NCBI GenBank assembly: GCA_934661765.1
Contig: CAKUJT010000033.1
Coordinates: forward strand, 1-24,277
Direction: 5' to 3'
DNA from: an uncultured Senegalimassilia sp.
GTDB taxonomy: Bacteria; Actinomycetota; Coriobacteriia; Coriobacteriales; Eggerthellaceae
Length of the DNA: 24,277 bases
Shown here: positions 1 to 8,560 of the stretch, piece after piece
Layout: every line of letters begins with the position of its first letter
How positions within the stretch are numbered: position 1 is the first letter of the stretch
Program-made: the position numbers and the translations under genes
Notes under the pieces: generated by a model
Told to the model about the DNA's origin: nothing
Database searches by the model: none
The model's input: the letters and a program-made list of their open reading frames with translations, nothing else

Positions 1-855
1 GCCGCCGCACGCCTGCCCCGGACGACCCTCGCAGGCAGCCGCGAGCCCCGCGGCTCCCCCTTCGACGGCAACCCCGTCAGCGGAGCCGGCAGAGTCGACG
101 ACCTCCCCGCAAACGACGTCCCCGCACGCGCCCGATACCGCGCGCTGCGCCATACGCGCCGCATCTTCGGAAAACCCGCGCATGCGGCGACGATGCTCGA
201 TGACCACCGCGCCCTTCGCCTCCAAGGCCTTGAGCGTGGAAGACACCGACCCCAGCTGCGCGGTCAGCTCGCTCACGCGCAGCTGACCGCCGCGCAAGGC
301 CTCCATGACCGCAACCTGCTTGACGGCATTCGCCCGGGGCGTGAACTCCTGAAACGCCGGCCCCGCGACCACCCATCGATCGTCTACCTGGCCGACCGCG
401 GGCTGCTCGAGGCGCCAACGGCCGTCGCGCCCGTGCACCATACGCGGCACGCCGCCCGGCGGCGTGAACAGGCGCACGCACGCCGACAGCGGCGCGATAT
501 AGCGCTCGGAAAGCCACTGGGCGCACGCCGCGCCCTCCTCGTCGAAATACGGCTGGCTGACGGCACGCTCGATGGCCTTGAGCTTGCCCGCGTCGATGCC
601 CTGCGGCCACTGCGAACCGCCGGGTTGCCCATATTCGCCAAGCGACACCACGAAGCCCACGGCGCGCCGGTGACCGAACGGCACCAGCACCGCACAACCC
701 ACCGAGATGGCGAAATCGCGTCCGAGCGGGCCGTCGTCGCAATCGCCCGCACCTTCGCATGCGGCGGCGAACAGCCCCTCCTCAGGGACCGCGTAGGTAT
801 AAGGCGCATCGAGCGCCTGCGTAGGTATGTCCAAGATCACAGATGCCAGTTTCAT
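1..855 (-). CDS. priA: Primosomal protein N' (PriA), N-terminal part, cut by the window edge
   Basis: The reading frame is open from ATG at 855 to the left edge (285 codons, no stop), so only the N-terminal third or so is present. PriA is the 3'-to-5' DNA helicase that reloads the replisome at stalled forks. The protein begins MKLASVILDIPTQALDAPYT and continues with GCAVLVPFGHRRAVGFVV, the pattern of the PriA 3'-DNA-binding domain (about residues 1-105). A winged-helix-like stretch rich in E, L and A follows at about residues 175-225. The last 50 residues before the edge are a low-complexity Ala/Gly/Val linker, and the helicase motifs must lie outside. There is no Shine-Dalgarno before the start; a promoter lies so close that the mRNA is probably leaderless. 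It runs in the same direction as metK but is separated from it by 439 bases. Confidence 0.88.
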   Translation of the reverse strand, partial: MKLASVILDIPTQALDAPYTYAVPEEGLFAAACEGAGDCDDGPLGRDFAISVGCAVLVPFGHRRAVGFVVSLGEYGQPGGSQWPQGIDAGKLKAIERAVSQPYFDEEGAACAQWLSERYIAPLSACVRLFTPPGGVPRMVHGRDGRWRLEQPAVGQVDDRWVVAGPAFQEFTPRANAVKQVAVMEALRGGQLRVSELTAQLGSVSSTLKALEAKGAVVIEHRRRMRGFSEDAARMAQRAVSGACGDVVCGEVVDSAGSADGVAVEGGAAGLAAACEGRPGQACGG

Positions 856-869
856 AGCGCACCAGTATA
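856..869 (-). promoter_or_regulatory. Extended -10 promoter of priA
   Basis: On the - strand TATACT (869-864) is preceded by TGG, giving the extended -10 form TGnTATACT. The start codon of priA begins only 8 bases after the -10 hexamer, where transcription should initiate. No convincing -35 is visible, as is common for extended -10 promoters. The absence of a Shine-Dalgarno fits a leaderless transcript. Confidence 0.5.
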
Positions 870-1264
870 CCAGCGTTTCGCGGAAAGTCTTCGAAAAGGC
901 GAACAGATATACGCTTTTCGGGAATCGATTGCGAGCACGCAGCAACCCCTCCCGTCAGTCCCAAATGCCAATCGGCACCGCGCCCGTTTAATAATGAAGG
1001 CGAAGCAACGTCCGCACGCACCTGCACGGCGAGCGTCCCCACGGTGGCCGCCCCACAGCAAATCCGCAACATAGAAAAGCCCGCCGGGCAAGCGCTTGGA
1101 ATAGCCCGGAACCCCAGGCTATGCCGCGCTCGCTTCCAGGGGGCTTTCCCTCCTTTGAAGCACCGATCGCGCCCGCCGCCTTCCGCAGCGAGCACCCCGG
1201 CTGATCCCGGCCCGGCATCGTTTCCCAGCATACGCCGCAATCGTCGCAAGCCAGTCACGCGCCT

Positions 1265-1284
1265 CGCCCTTCTGCCGAAGGGCG
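1265..1284 (-). terminator. Perfect hairpin just after the metK stop
   Basis: CGCCCTTC (1265-1272) and GAAGGGCG (1277-1284) form an 8-bp perfect stem with a four-base loop, starting ten bases after the metK stop codon. No T-tract follows, so it may be a 3'-end stabilising hairpin or a weak terminator. Confidence 0.45.
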
Positions 1285-1294
1285 CCGGAAACGC

Positions 1295-2560
<1,266 letters not shown>

Positions 2561-2567
2561 TGATGTT

Positions 2568-2574
2568 CCTCCTT
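2568..2574 (-). promoter_or_regulatory. metK Shine-Dalgarno overlapping the riboswitch P1 stem
   Basis: AAGGAGG reads 2574 to 2568 on the - strand. Its first two bases belong to the 3' strand of the predicted P1 helix (2578-2573), so closing P1 would block or crowd the ribosome site. Confidence 0.75.
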
Positions 2575-2663
2575 CATCGTTGTCGGCCGGACCACCTTGA
2601 CGCTTTTGCGCCAGGTTGGTGTCGGGATCTGCGAGCCAACCCTCTCCCCCGACTCTTGATAAA
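2573..2663 (-). promoter_or_regulatory. SAM-I-clan riboswitch in the metK leader
   Basis: Reading the - strand, the leader contains TTTATCAAGAG, close to the conserved 5' start of SAM-I riboswitches. Predicted helices are: P1, UUUAUC (2663-2658) with GAUGAA (2578-2573), one G-U pair; P2, GUCGGG (2653-2648) with CCCGAC (2626-2621); P3, ACCUGGCGC (2616-2608) with GCGUCAAGGU (2603-2594), AAAA loop and one bulged A; and a pseudoknot, GUUGGCU in the P2 loop (2640-2634) with GGCCGAC (2588-2582), seven pairs including two G-U. Helices P1-P2-P3 plus a pseudoknot from the P2 loop to the segment between P3 and P1 are the SAM-I/SAM-IV clan layout. No P4 is seen, so it may be nearer the SAM-I/IV variant. 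All pairings were found by eye. Confidence 0.7.
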
Positions 2664-2711
2664 CGGATATGTTCGGACGGTGCGCGCCGCCCGCGTTTAT
2701 GCTAGCTGCGA

Positions 2712-2717
2712 ATAGTA
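2712..2717 (-). promoter_or_regulatory. Possible -10 element of metK
   Basis: TACTAT (2717-2712 on the - strand) lies about 50 bases upstream of the riboswitch. The -35 region is poor, so this is a weak call. Confidence 0.25.
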
Positions 2718-2805
2718 CCACACAGGCATCATTTTGCGCCGAGCGCCGCCCGCCCGCGCCGAATCACCATATATTTAAACACGCGAACCCCGGTGACGAA
2801 GCCGG

Positions 2806-2850
2806 CCTCCCGCCGATGAGCGACGGGCCCGCCCTGCGCATCGGCGGAGG
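2806..2850 (-). terminator. Large GC-rich inverted repeat between the surface-protein gene and metK
   Basis: CCTCCCGCCGATG (2806-2818) pairs with CATCGGCGGAGG (2839-2850): twelve base pairs with one bulged base and a 20-base loop. It lies about 50 bases past the stop of the surface-protein gene and before the metK promoter region. It lacks a clear T-tract. Confidence 0.5.
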
Positions 2851-2901
2851 GGCCCAGCTTAACTAGCATGAGTAAGAAGGGGAAGGCTCCATAACCGGCC
2901 T

Positions 2902-5900
2902 TTAGCGGCGGCCCTTCAGCGCACGGCGCCTCAGACGCGCGCCCAAGGCCGTAGCCGCGGCCACGATAGCCGCCACGCCGGCCGTGCCGGCAACCACGCC
3001 TGCAGCATCCCCAGTCGCAGCCAAGCTTGCGGATGCCCCGGCCTTGCCGGCGGTCGCGCTCCCGGAGCCGGCGGGGGCAACAGCGTTCTTCTGAGCACCA
3101 TCGTCGCCCTGTTCCCGGTCCGATCCGCCATCATCGCCGTTGGCACCGGAATCCTGCTCGCCGCCAGCCGAACCGCCACCGTCAGCATCGGCCTTCTTCA
3201 ACGCCGCCATGGCATCGCGAATCCCCTTCTCCGCCTGGTCGATCTGCTCTTGCGTGGCCACACCGTCCTCCAAAAGCGCCTTGCCTGCGGCGATCTTCGC
3301 CTGCAGCGCGTTCCAGGTATCGGCCGTCCACCCATCGTTCGCCAGCGCGCCCGCCTGCTCGACGGCCGCCTCCAAGCCCGAGCGATCGGCCACCTTCGCC
3401 AAGCCGTCCATGGCAAGCTGCAACTCGGCGGCAGCCTGGTCGTACTGGGCCTTCGTGGCATAGGGTGCAGCAAGCAACGTGTTCGCCGCCTCCAACTTGG
3501 CAGCCAGGATCTGCCAGCTATCCGGCGTCCAGTCGGCCGGGGAAAGCTCCTCCGCCTGCGCCGCAAGCGCCGCGAGCGCCGTGGGGTCGCCTGCCGCCTC
3601 GCGCCAATCGTAGGTCAAAAGCAGGGCATCGGAATCGCCCTTGGACAGGCCCGCGAAATCGCCGTCGTTGGAGTCTCCGTACATGAGCAGGTTCAGCTGA
3701 TATCCGTTCACCGCCGTGATCTGGGCCGCGTAATCGCCCGCGGAACCGCCCACAACGTCAAGCGACAGGCGCTTGCCGGCCTTGTCGTACTGCGCCACGT
3801 ACACGTCGCTCGAGCCCTTGTTCAAGTCCTTGAAATCGAAGTCGGTGCCGTTGCTGTTGCCGATGACCACGTAGCGGTCGTCAAGCTCCACGGCGCGCTC
3901 CGCCTCGTTGGACTCCGAGCTCTTCAGGCCGCGGACCCACTCGACCGCCCCGGTCGCGCCCACCTTCATGATGTAGGAGTTCTCATAGCCGGAGAATCCC
4001 GCGAACGTATCGGTGGATGACTTCGTCTTCCCCAGCATGATGAACCCGCCGTCGGAGGTCGCGGTCACACCGTTGAAGTACTCGTTGGACTCGCCGCCGT
4101 AGGTGTTGAGCCACACGCTGGTCCCGTCGGCTGCGCTGATCTCGGTTGCGAACAGGTCGAAGGTGTTGCCGTAGTAGGGCGCGTCGGCGAAATCCTCGGT
4201 GTAGGAGGACTTGATGCCCGCGACCACGTAGTTGCCGTTCGCGAGGATATCGATGCCGAAATCGCTCGACTCAAGGTTCCTGCCGCCGATGGTGCGCGTC
4301 CATTCGGCGTTGCCCGACGCATCGTATTTGACCACGATCAAGTTGAAGATGCCGCGGTTCAGATCGGTCAGGTCGCCATCGTGGGAAGAGGTCTCGAACA
4401 GGGCCACGCAACCGCCGTCGGAAGTCGCCTTCACGGCTTTCGCCTGGTCATGACCCGAACCGGTCAAGCCGCGCATCCAAGCAACGGTGCCGTCGGCGGA
4501 AAAGCGCGTCACGAAGGCATCGGTCTGCCCGAACACCGCCTCATCGCGATCAAGCGAGGCGAAATCGCCCTTCGGCGTGCCATCGGCGGTGGTGAAGCCG
4601 CCGCACAGGAAGAACCCGCCATCCGACGCCGCGTCGACGCTTGCCGCGTACGCCAGGTAATTGTTCTCCAACCCACCCAGCTCGATGGTCTTAAGCGAGT
4701 TGCCCGCCGCGTCGCGGATGTTCACGTACGCGTTCGACGGGCCGCGCTGCAAGCCCTCCACATCGCCGTCGAAGCTGTACGTCTGCCCCACCGTGGCCAG
4801 GGTGCCATCGGCAAGTACGGTGGAATCGGCCGCATACTCGGCGCTCGAGCCGCCGAACGTCGCCTTCCACGTATAGGGGAAGTCGGGCAGCGTCACCTCG
4901 ACCGGGGCGAAATACGGCGGCGTGTCGGTCACGCGGGCGTTCGCGGGGTCGAACGACAGGCGCACATCGCCCATGGCGTTGTCGATATGGATATGGATGG
5001 GCTTGTCAAGGCTTTTGACCTGGATGGTCGTGGTCTTCACGCGCGTCGAAGGGTCATAGGAATCGGAAAGCGCGTCCACCATGACGCCATCGCCGCGATC
5101 ATAGGTGACATCGCCCAAAAACGAGGGCGTCACCTCCGAGCCCATGATGGTGGCGCGCTGGAAGTACACCGTCACCGTGTATTGCTCGCCCGTGCGCTGC
5201 ACATAAGCGTCCGCATACAGCATGGGGGCCATCATCGACGCCTCGTCTTTGGTGGCATGCAGCGCGCTCACCGGCACGAGCGTGGTCTCCTCGGCATGCG
5301 TCGTGAGCTTCTCGGCGTTCAGGCTGGCGACGAAGCCGTCGATCTTGCCGGCCCGCCCGGCGAAGATGCCGTCATCGGATTTCGTGGTGCCGCAAACCAG
5401 CACGTCGTCGGTACCGCTTATGGACAGGCCCTTCGCCGTATCGTCATCGTTGCCGCCGAACGTCTCGATGCCCAGGCGCGCACCGTCGGTGGAGAAGTGC
5501 GCCGCATAGGCGTCCTTTTTGCCGAAGGTTTGCGTGCCGGTGAAATCGTTGTCCGCGGCCTTATGGGTGCCTGCGACGATATAGCCGTCAAGCATGGTCA
5601 CGACCCCATCGGCGGTGACCGCCTCGCTATCCTCGATCAAATTCGACCAGATGACGTTGCCCGTCGCGCCGATGCGCATCACAAAACCGGCCGAATCGGA
5701 ATCCGCCGCATCACGCGTGCCGAAGTCGCCGTCGGCGGACTTGGTCGTTCCGGCGACGATGAAGCCGTTGTCGATGGTTCCGTGGCCCTCGTCGGCAGAC
5801 GACATCGTGGAGATGACGCGCGAGACGCTTGCCGCCTCGTCCTTGTCTGCGCCGCCGTAGGATTTCGTCCATTCGACCGAGCCGTCAGCGGCGATCTTCG

Positions 5901-6777
5901 AGACGAGCACGTCGTAGTCGCCCTTGTTCTGGCCCTCAAGGTCGCCGTTGTTCGCGTTGGTCTTGCCAACCGCCAGATAGCCCGCGGACACCGAAACGCT
6001 GTTGCCCATGTCGTCGAGCGCGGTGGCGTCCTGCATCTGCACGACGGCGGAGAACTCGTCGGACTGCAGGAGCTGGCCCTCCATCTTCGTGCCGCCCACG
6101 CGAGTGACCCACACCAGGTTCAAATCATCGTCGTATTTCGCGATGACGGCGTCGGTATCCGTTTCGGTCTTTCCCGTGGCCTGCATATCGCCGTCTTTGG
6201 AAGCCGATGACGCGAGCACGATGAAGCCCCCGTCGACGGCGGGCGTGACGCGCTGCAGCACGTCCTTGCCGCTTCCGCCGAACGTCGCCGTCTTCACCAG
6301 GTTGCCCTCGGCGTCGAACTTGGCAAGCAAGCCGTCTTGCCCGCCGCGGCTCTTGCCCTCCAGGTCGAACTGCGTCGACTGCGTGGCGCCGACCGCCACG
6401 AAGCCGCCGTCATCGGCCTCGGTCACGCCGTTGAACAAGTCGGCCTTCTCGCCTTCCACCCAACCGCGCCACAGCTCGCCGCCATCGGCGTCGTAGCGCA
6501 CGAGCACGGCGTCCGCCTTGCCCTTTGCATGCTCCTGCGTGCCACCGCTCGGCGCGTCGAAGGTGGCGGCGGCCACGAAGCCGCCGTCGCTTAAGCGCTG
6601 GGTCTGGTTGACGCTATCGCATGTCGTGGAGACCGTGCTGCTGCCGGCATCGCCGAACAGATGCGCCCAATCAACGACCGACGACGCTTCTGCGCCGGCC
6701 GTCGCGGGCGCCGCGCATGCTAAAGACAGCGCGATAGCCGCACCGGCGACCACAGGCTTTCTTATATGGTTCCCCAC
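2902..6777 (-). CDS. Sortase-anchored surface protein with two propeller blocks, a NEAT-like domain and FIVAR-like repeats
   Basis: The frame is open up to 7110, but the best start is GTG at 6777. AAAGGAG sits seven bases before it and a signal peptide follows at once (VGNHIRKPVVAGAAIALSL, then an Ala-rich cleavage region ending near residue 32). That gives 1291 residues. Block one (about 35-490) has seven units of the type DGGFVAVG-x-D-x-D-x-LVRYDADG-x-W-x-GG, as in beta-propeller repeats. A segment at about 515-612 (YADAYVQRTGEQYTVTVYFQ to KPIHIHIDNAMGDVRLSFD) resembles a NEAT domain but lacks an obvious haem-binding YxxxY. Block two (about 632-1057) again shows seven units. Two FIVAR-like helical repeats follow (about 1067-1127 and 1136-1192), then a Gly/Asp linker. 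The end is LAATGD, a hydrophobic stretch and an Arg-rich tail, matching the LAxTG signal of class E sortases. Function is probably adhesion or ligand binding; the ligand is unknown. Confidence 0.85.
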   Translation of the reverse strand: MGNHIRKPVVAGAAIALSLACAAPATAGAEASSVVDWAHLFGDAGSSTVSTTCDSVNQTQRLSDGGFVAAATFDAPSGGTQEHAKGKADAVLVRYDADGGELWRGWVEGEKADLFNGVTEADDGGFVAVGATQSTQFDLEGKSRGGQDGLLAKFDAEGNLVKTATFGGSGKDVLQRVTPAVDGGFIVLASSASKDGDMQATGKTETDTDAVIAKYDDDLNLVWVTRVGGTKMEGQLLQSDEFSAVVQMQDATALDDMGNSVSVSAGYLAVGKTNANNGDLEGQNKGDYDVLVSKIAADGSVEWTKSYGGADKDEAASVSRVISTMSSADEGHGTIDNGFIVAGTTKSADGDFGTRDAADSDSAGFVMRIGATGNVIWSNLIEDSEAVTADGVVTMLDGYIVAGTHKAADNDFTGTQTFGKKDAYAAHFSTDGARLGIETFGGNDDDTAKGLSISGTDDVLVCGTTKSDDGIFAGRAGKIDGFVASLNAEKLTTHAEETTLVPVSALHATKDEASMMAPMLYADAYVQRTGEQYTVTVYFQRATIMGSEVTPSFLGDVTYDRGDGVMVDALSDSYDPSTRVKTTTIQVKSLDKPIHIHIDNAMGDVRLSFDPANARVTDTPPYFAPVEVTLPDFPYTWKATFGGSSAEYAADSTVLADGTLATVGQTYSFDGDVEGLQRGPSNAYVNIRDAAGNSLKTIELGGLENNYLAYAASVDAASDGGFFLCGGFTTADGTPKGDFASLDRDEAVFGQTDAFVTRFSADGTVAWMRGLTGSGHDQAKAVKATSDGGCVALFETSSHDGDLTDLNRGIFNLIVVKYDASGNAEWTRTIGGRNLESSDFGIDILANGNYVVAGIKSSYTEDFADAPYYGNTFDLFATEISAADGTSVWLNTYGGESNEYFNGVTATSDGGFIMLGKTKSSTDTFAGFSGYENSYIMKVGATGAVEWVRGLKSSESNEAERAVELDDRYVVIGNSNGTDFDFKDLNKGSSDVYVAQYDKAGKRLSLDVVGGSAGDYAAQITAVNGYQLNLLMYGDSNDGDFAGLSKGDSDALLLTYDWREAAGDPTALAALAAQAEELSPADWTPDSWQILAAKLEAANTLLAAPYATKAQYDQAAAELQLAMDGLAKVADRSGLEAAVEQAGALANDGWTADTWNALQAKIAAGKALLEDGVATQEQIDQAEKGIRDAMAALKKADADGGGSAGGEQDSGANGDDGGSDREQGDDGAQKNAVAPAGSGSATAGKAGASASLAATGDAAGVVAGTAGVAAIVAAATALGARLRRRALKGRR

Positions 6778-6835
6778 CGTTTCGCTCCTTTGAACTCCTC
6801 GAGCGGCCGCGCCGCCGAGACCCTTAAGTTTTGTC

Positions 6836-6874
6836 TGGCTAACTCTATAGGAGCACGATTTGTTTGTTAGCCAA
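6836..6874 (-). promoter_or_regulatory. Promoter of the surface-protein gene inside an 8-bp inverted repeat
   Basis: On the - strand TTGGCT (6874-6869) and TATAGA (6849-6844) could serve as -35 and -10 with a 19-base spacer. TGGCTAAC (6836-6843) and GTTAGCCA (6866-6873) form a perfect inverted repeat with a 22-base centre. One arm covers the -35 and the other lies just downstream of the -10. This is the placement expected of a repressor operator. Confidence 0.45.
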
Positions 6875-6903
6875 GGGTTACCATGCATCACAGAATCTTC
6901 ACC

Positions 6904-6940
6904 ATAGCGAACTTCTTTCGCTATCAACGGAAAGATAGCG
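6904..6940. promoter_or_regulatory. Three alternating ATAGCG elements in the divergent intergenic region
   Basis: ATAGCGAA (6904-6911) and TTCGCTAT (6917-6924) form a perfect 8-bp inverted repeat with a 5-base centre. CGCTATC (6919-6925) also pairs with GATAGCG (6934-6940), 8 bases apart. The middle arm is shared, so this is either a row of operator half-sites or two mutually exclusive hairpins. It lies between the divergent surface-protein and ATP-grasp genes. Confidence 0.45.
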
Positions 6941-7022
6941 CGGATACGGCTCGGGGCGCCCACGCGGTATATGGGCGTATCGAAGGGTTCCCGGCCGTAC
7001 CGCATCCACGCGCCGCCCCGTT

Positions 7023-7031
7023 TGCTACACT
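7023..7031 (+). promoter_or_regulatory. Extended -10 promoter of the ATP-grasp gene
   Basis: TGCTACACT fits TGnTACACT. The start codon at 7067 then leaves a leader of about 30 bases with AAAAGAGGA as ribosome binding site. Confidence 0.45.
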
Positions 7032-7066
7032 GGGCGAAAACCAACCCGATCGGGAAAAGAGGACGC

Positions 7067-8467
7067 ATGACGCATACCGCACCCCAGCCTGCCGACCAGC
7101 CCGTTTTCAAGAACGCCGCCTATACCCAGGAGTACATCGACATCGCCGAATCGCTTGACGGCGACATCCCCGGTCGCCGCGCCGCGCGCGCCTATATGGA
7201 CTCTTCCACGGCCATCGTGCACCATCGCGTGGTGTCCACCAGCTTCGTGCCGAAGCTCTACGACGCCGCATCGCGCCAGGTGATGCGCGAGGTTGTCGAA
7301 ACCACGCACCGCATCCTGTGCAAGGTCATGCAGCACTACCTCGACGACGCCGAATACCGCAAGATCTTCGACTACGACCCGCGCTTGGCCGAGCTCATCT
7401 TGGTCCCGCGCGGCTACGACGCGCTGCTGCCCTTCGCCCGCTTCGACATCTTCCTGGACGAGAACACCGGCGACGTGGCGTTTTGCGAGTTCAACGGCGA
7501 CGGCAGCTCCGGCATGAACGAGAACCGCGAAATCACGCATTCGGTGGAGGAAACGGCCACCTTTAAAGAGTTCGCACGCCGTCATCGCGTGGAGGGCTGC
7601 GAGCTGTTCGATGCGTGGGTGCGCGAGTTCGCCGCCATCTACGCCACCTACGAACATCGCGTGGAAAATCCCCGCTTCGCCATCTGCGACTACCTGCAAA
7701 ACGGCGTGGTCGATGAGTTCCACCTGTTCGCGAAGCGCTTCACCAAGGCCGGCCACCCCTGCACGGTGTGCGACGTGCGCGATTTGACCTTCGACGGCGA
7801 AGTGCTGCGCGACAAGGAAGGCCAGCCCGTCCACGCCATCTGGCGCCGCTGCGTCACCAACGACGTGCTTGAGTTCTGGGACGAATCGCAGGCGCTCATC
7901 GAGGCCGTCAAGGCGCAGAAGGTGGCGCTCATCGGCAGCTTCGCCGGCCATATCGTGCACGACAAGCAGATCTTCGAGGCCCTGTTCAACCCTGCCACGC
8001 AGGCGTTTTTGACTCCCGAGGAGATCGCGTTCGTGGAGCGCACCGTCCCGCAGACGCGTTACCTCGACGAAAAGGAAGTCGACCTTGACGCCATCCGCGC
8101 CGACAAGGACGCCTGGATCATTAAGCCCACCGACGCCTACGGCGCGGCCGACGTGTACGCGGGCTGCTTCCAAACGCAGGAGCAATGGGAGCGGATCATC
8201 GAGAAGTTCGCCAACGGCGCCGCCGGCGCGCCCTTCTTGGTGCAGCGCTACATCACGCCGTTCAAGACGCAGATCCTCACGCCCGACGACGACATCGCCG
8301 ACCTGTCCGATGACCAGGTGCAACGCGAGCCGGTGCTGTACAACAACCTGGAGGGCCTGTACTGCTACAACGGCACGTTCCAGGGCATCTTCAGCCGATT
8401 AGGGCCCTACCCCACCATCAGCAAGCCCATGAAGGGCATCACCTGCGCCACCATCTGGGTCGACTAG
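7067..8467 (+). CDS. Glutathionylspermidine synthase-like circularly permuted ATP-grasp ligase
   Basis: I chose ATG at 7067 (466 residues) because AAAAGAGGA lies just upstream; the frame is open further 5' but without a ribosome site. Proteins of this fold join a carboxylate to an amine through an acyl-phosphate, using ATP. Visible features are DIFLDENTGDVAFCEFNGDG (about residues 128-147) followed by SSGMNENRE, typical of the family, and WIIKPTDAYGAADVYAG (about 350) as an ATP-grasp lysine/glycine segment, then FLVQRYI. The end FSRLGPYPTISKPMKG is also family-like. No N-terminal CHAP amidase domain is present, unlike E. coli Gsp. The substrate cannot be read from sequence. It is divergent from the surface-protein gene and stands alone before a strong terminator. 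Confidence 0.75.
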   Translation: MTHTAPQPADQPVFKNAAYTQEYIDIAESLDGDIPGRRAARAYMDSSTAIVHHRVVSTSFVPKLYDAASRQVMREVVETTHRILCKVMQHYLDDAEYRKIFDYDPRLAELILVPRGYDALLPFARFDIFLDENTGDVAFCEFNGDGSSGMNENREITHSVEETATFKEFARRHRVEGCELFDAWVREFAAIYATYEHRVENPRFAICDYLQNGVVDEFHLFAKRFTKAGHPCTVCDVRDLTFDGEVLRDKEGQPVHAIWRRCVTNDVLEFWDESQALIEAVKAQKVALIGSFAGHIVHDKQIFEALFNPATQAFLTPEEIAFVERTVPQTRYLDEKEVDLDAIRADKDAWIIKPTDAYGAADVYAGCFQTQEQWERIIEKFANGAAGAPFLVQRYITPFKTQILTPDDDIADLSDDQVQREPVLYNNLEGLYCYNGTFQGIFSRLGPYPTISKPMKGITCATIWVD

Positions 8468-8490
8468 CACGCACCCGATTCGCAAAGCCC

Positions 8491-8530
8491 GCGGCCCCCA
8501 AGTCCCAAGACGTGGGGGCCGCAGGCGTTT
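8491..8530 (+). terminator. Terminator after the ATP-grasp gene
   Basis: GCGGCCCCCA (8491-8500) and TGGGGGCCGC (8513-8522) form a perfect 10-bp stem with a 12-base loop. A short GTTTC run follows at 8527-8531. Confidence 0.75.
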
Positions 8531-8560
8531 CATCCCCGAGACCTGCGAGGCCCTTTTCAC

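Larger units (their letters stand above)
856..1294. other. 439-base gap between metK and priA without a recognised gene
   Basis: Open frames here on both strands have arginine/proline-rich translations with no family resemblance and no good ribosome binding site. The stretch holds the priA promoter at its left end. Small inverted repeats include ATAGCC (1101-1106) with GGCTAT (1117-1122). A short GCCC-GGC-GGGC hairpin followed on the - strand by TTTTCT (about 1075-1090) could be a weak terminator for metK. Confidence 0.5.

Noticed and set aside
782..1258. Open frame in the metK-priA gap
   Set aside because: It overlaps the priA start and promoter, lacks a ribosome site and has an unlikely composition.
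2614..2653. Simple two-stem pseudoknot in the metK leader (GUCGGG/CCCGAC crossed by GGUUGG/CCAACC)
   Set aside because: The one-base connecting loop is too short to span the stem, and the P2-loop to P3-P1 pseudoknot fits the known SAM-I layout better. The two stems could still be alternatives.
4381..6210. 609-codon + strand open frame opposite the surface-protein gene
   Set aside because: It lies antisense to clear propeller repeats and has an Arg/His/Val-rich translation typical of a GC-rich shadow frame.
6778..7110. N-terminal extension of the surface protein up to an ATG at 7110
   Set aside because: It would put 111 residues before a clear signal peptide and would overlap the divergent gene; GTG at 6777 has a good ribosome site.
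7025..8323. 432-codon - strand open frame opposite the ATP-grasp gene
   Set aside because: It is antisense to conserved motifs and lacks any family resemblance.
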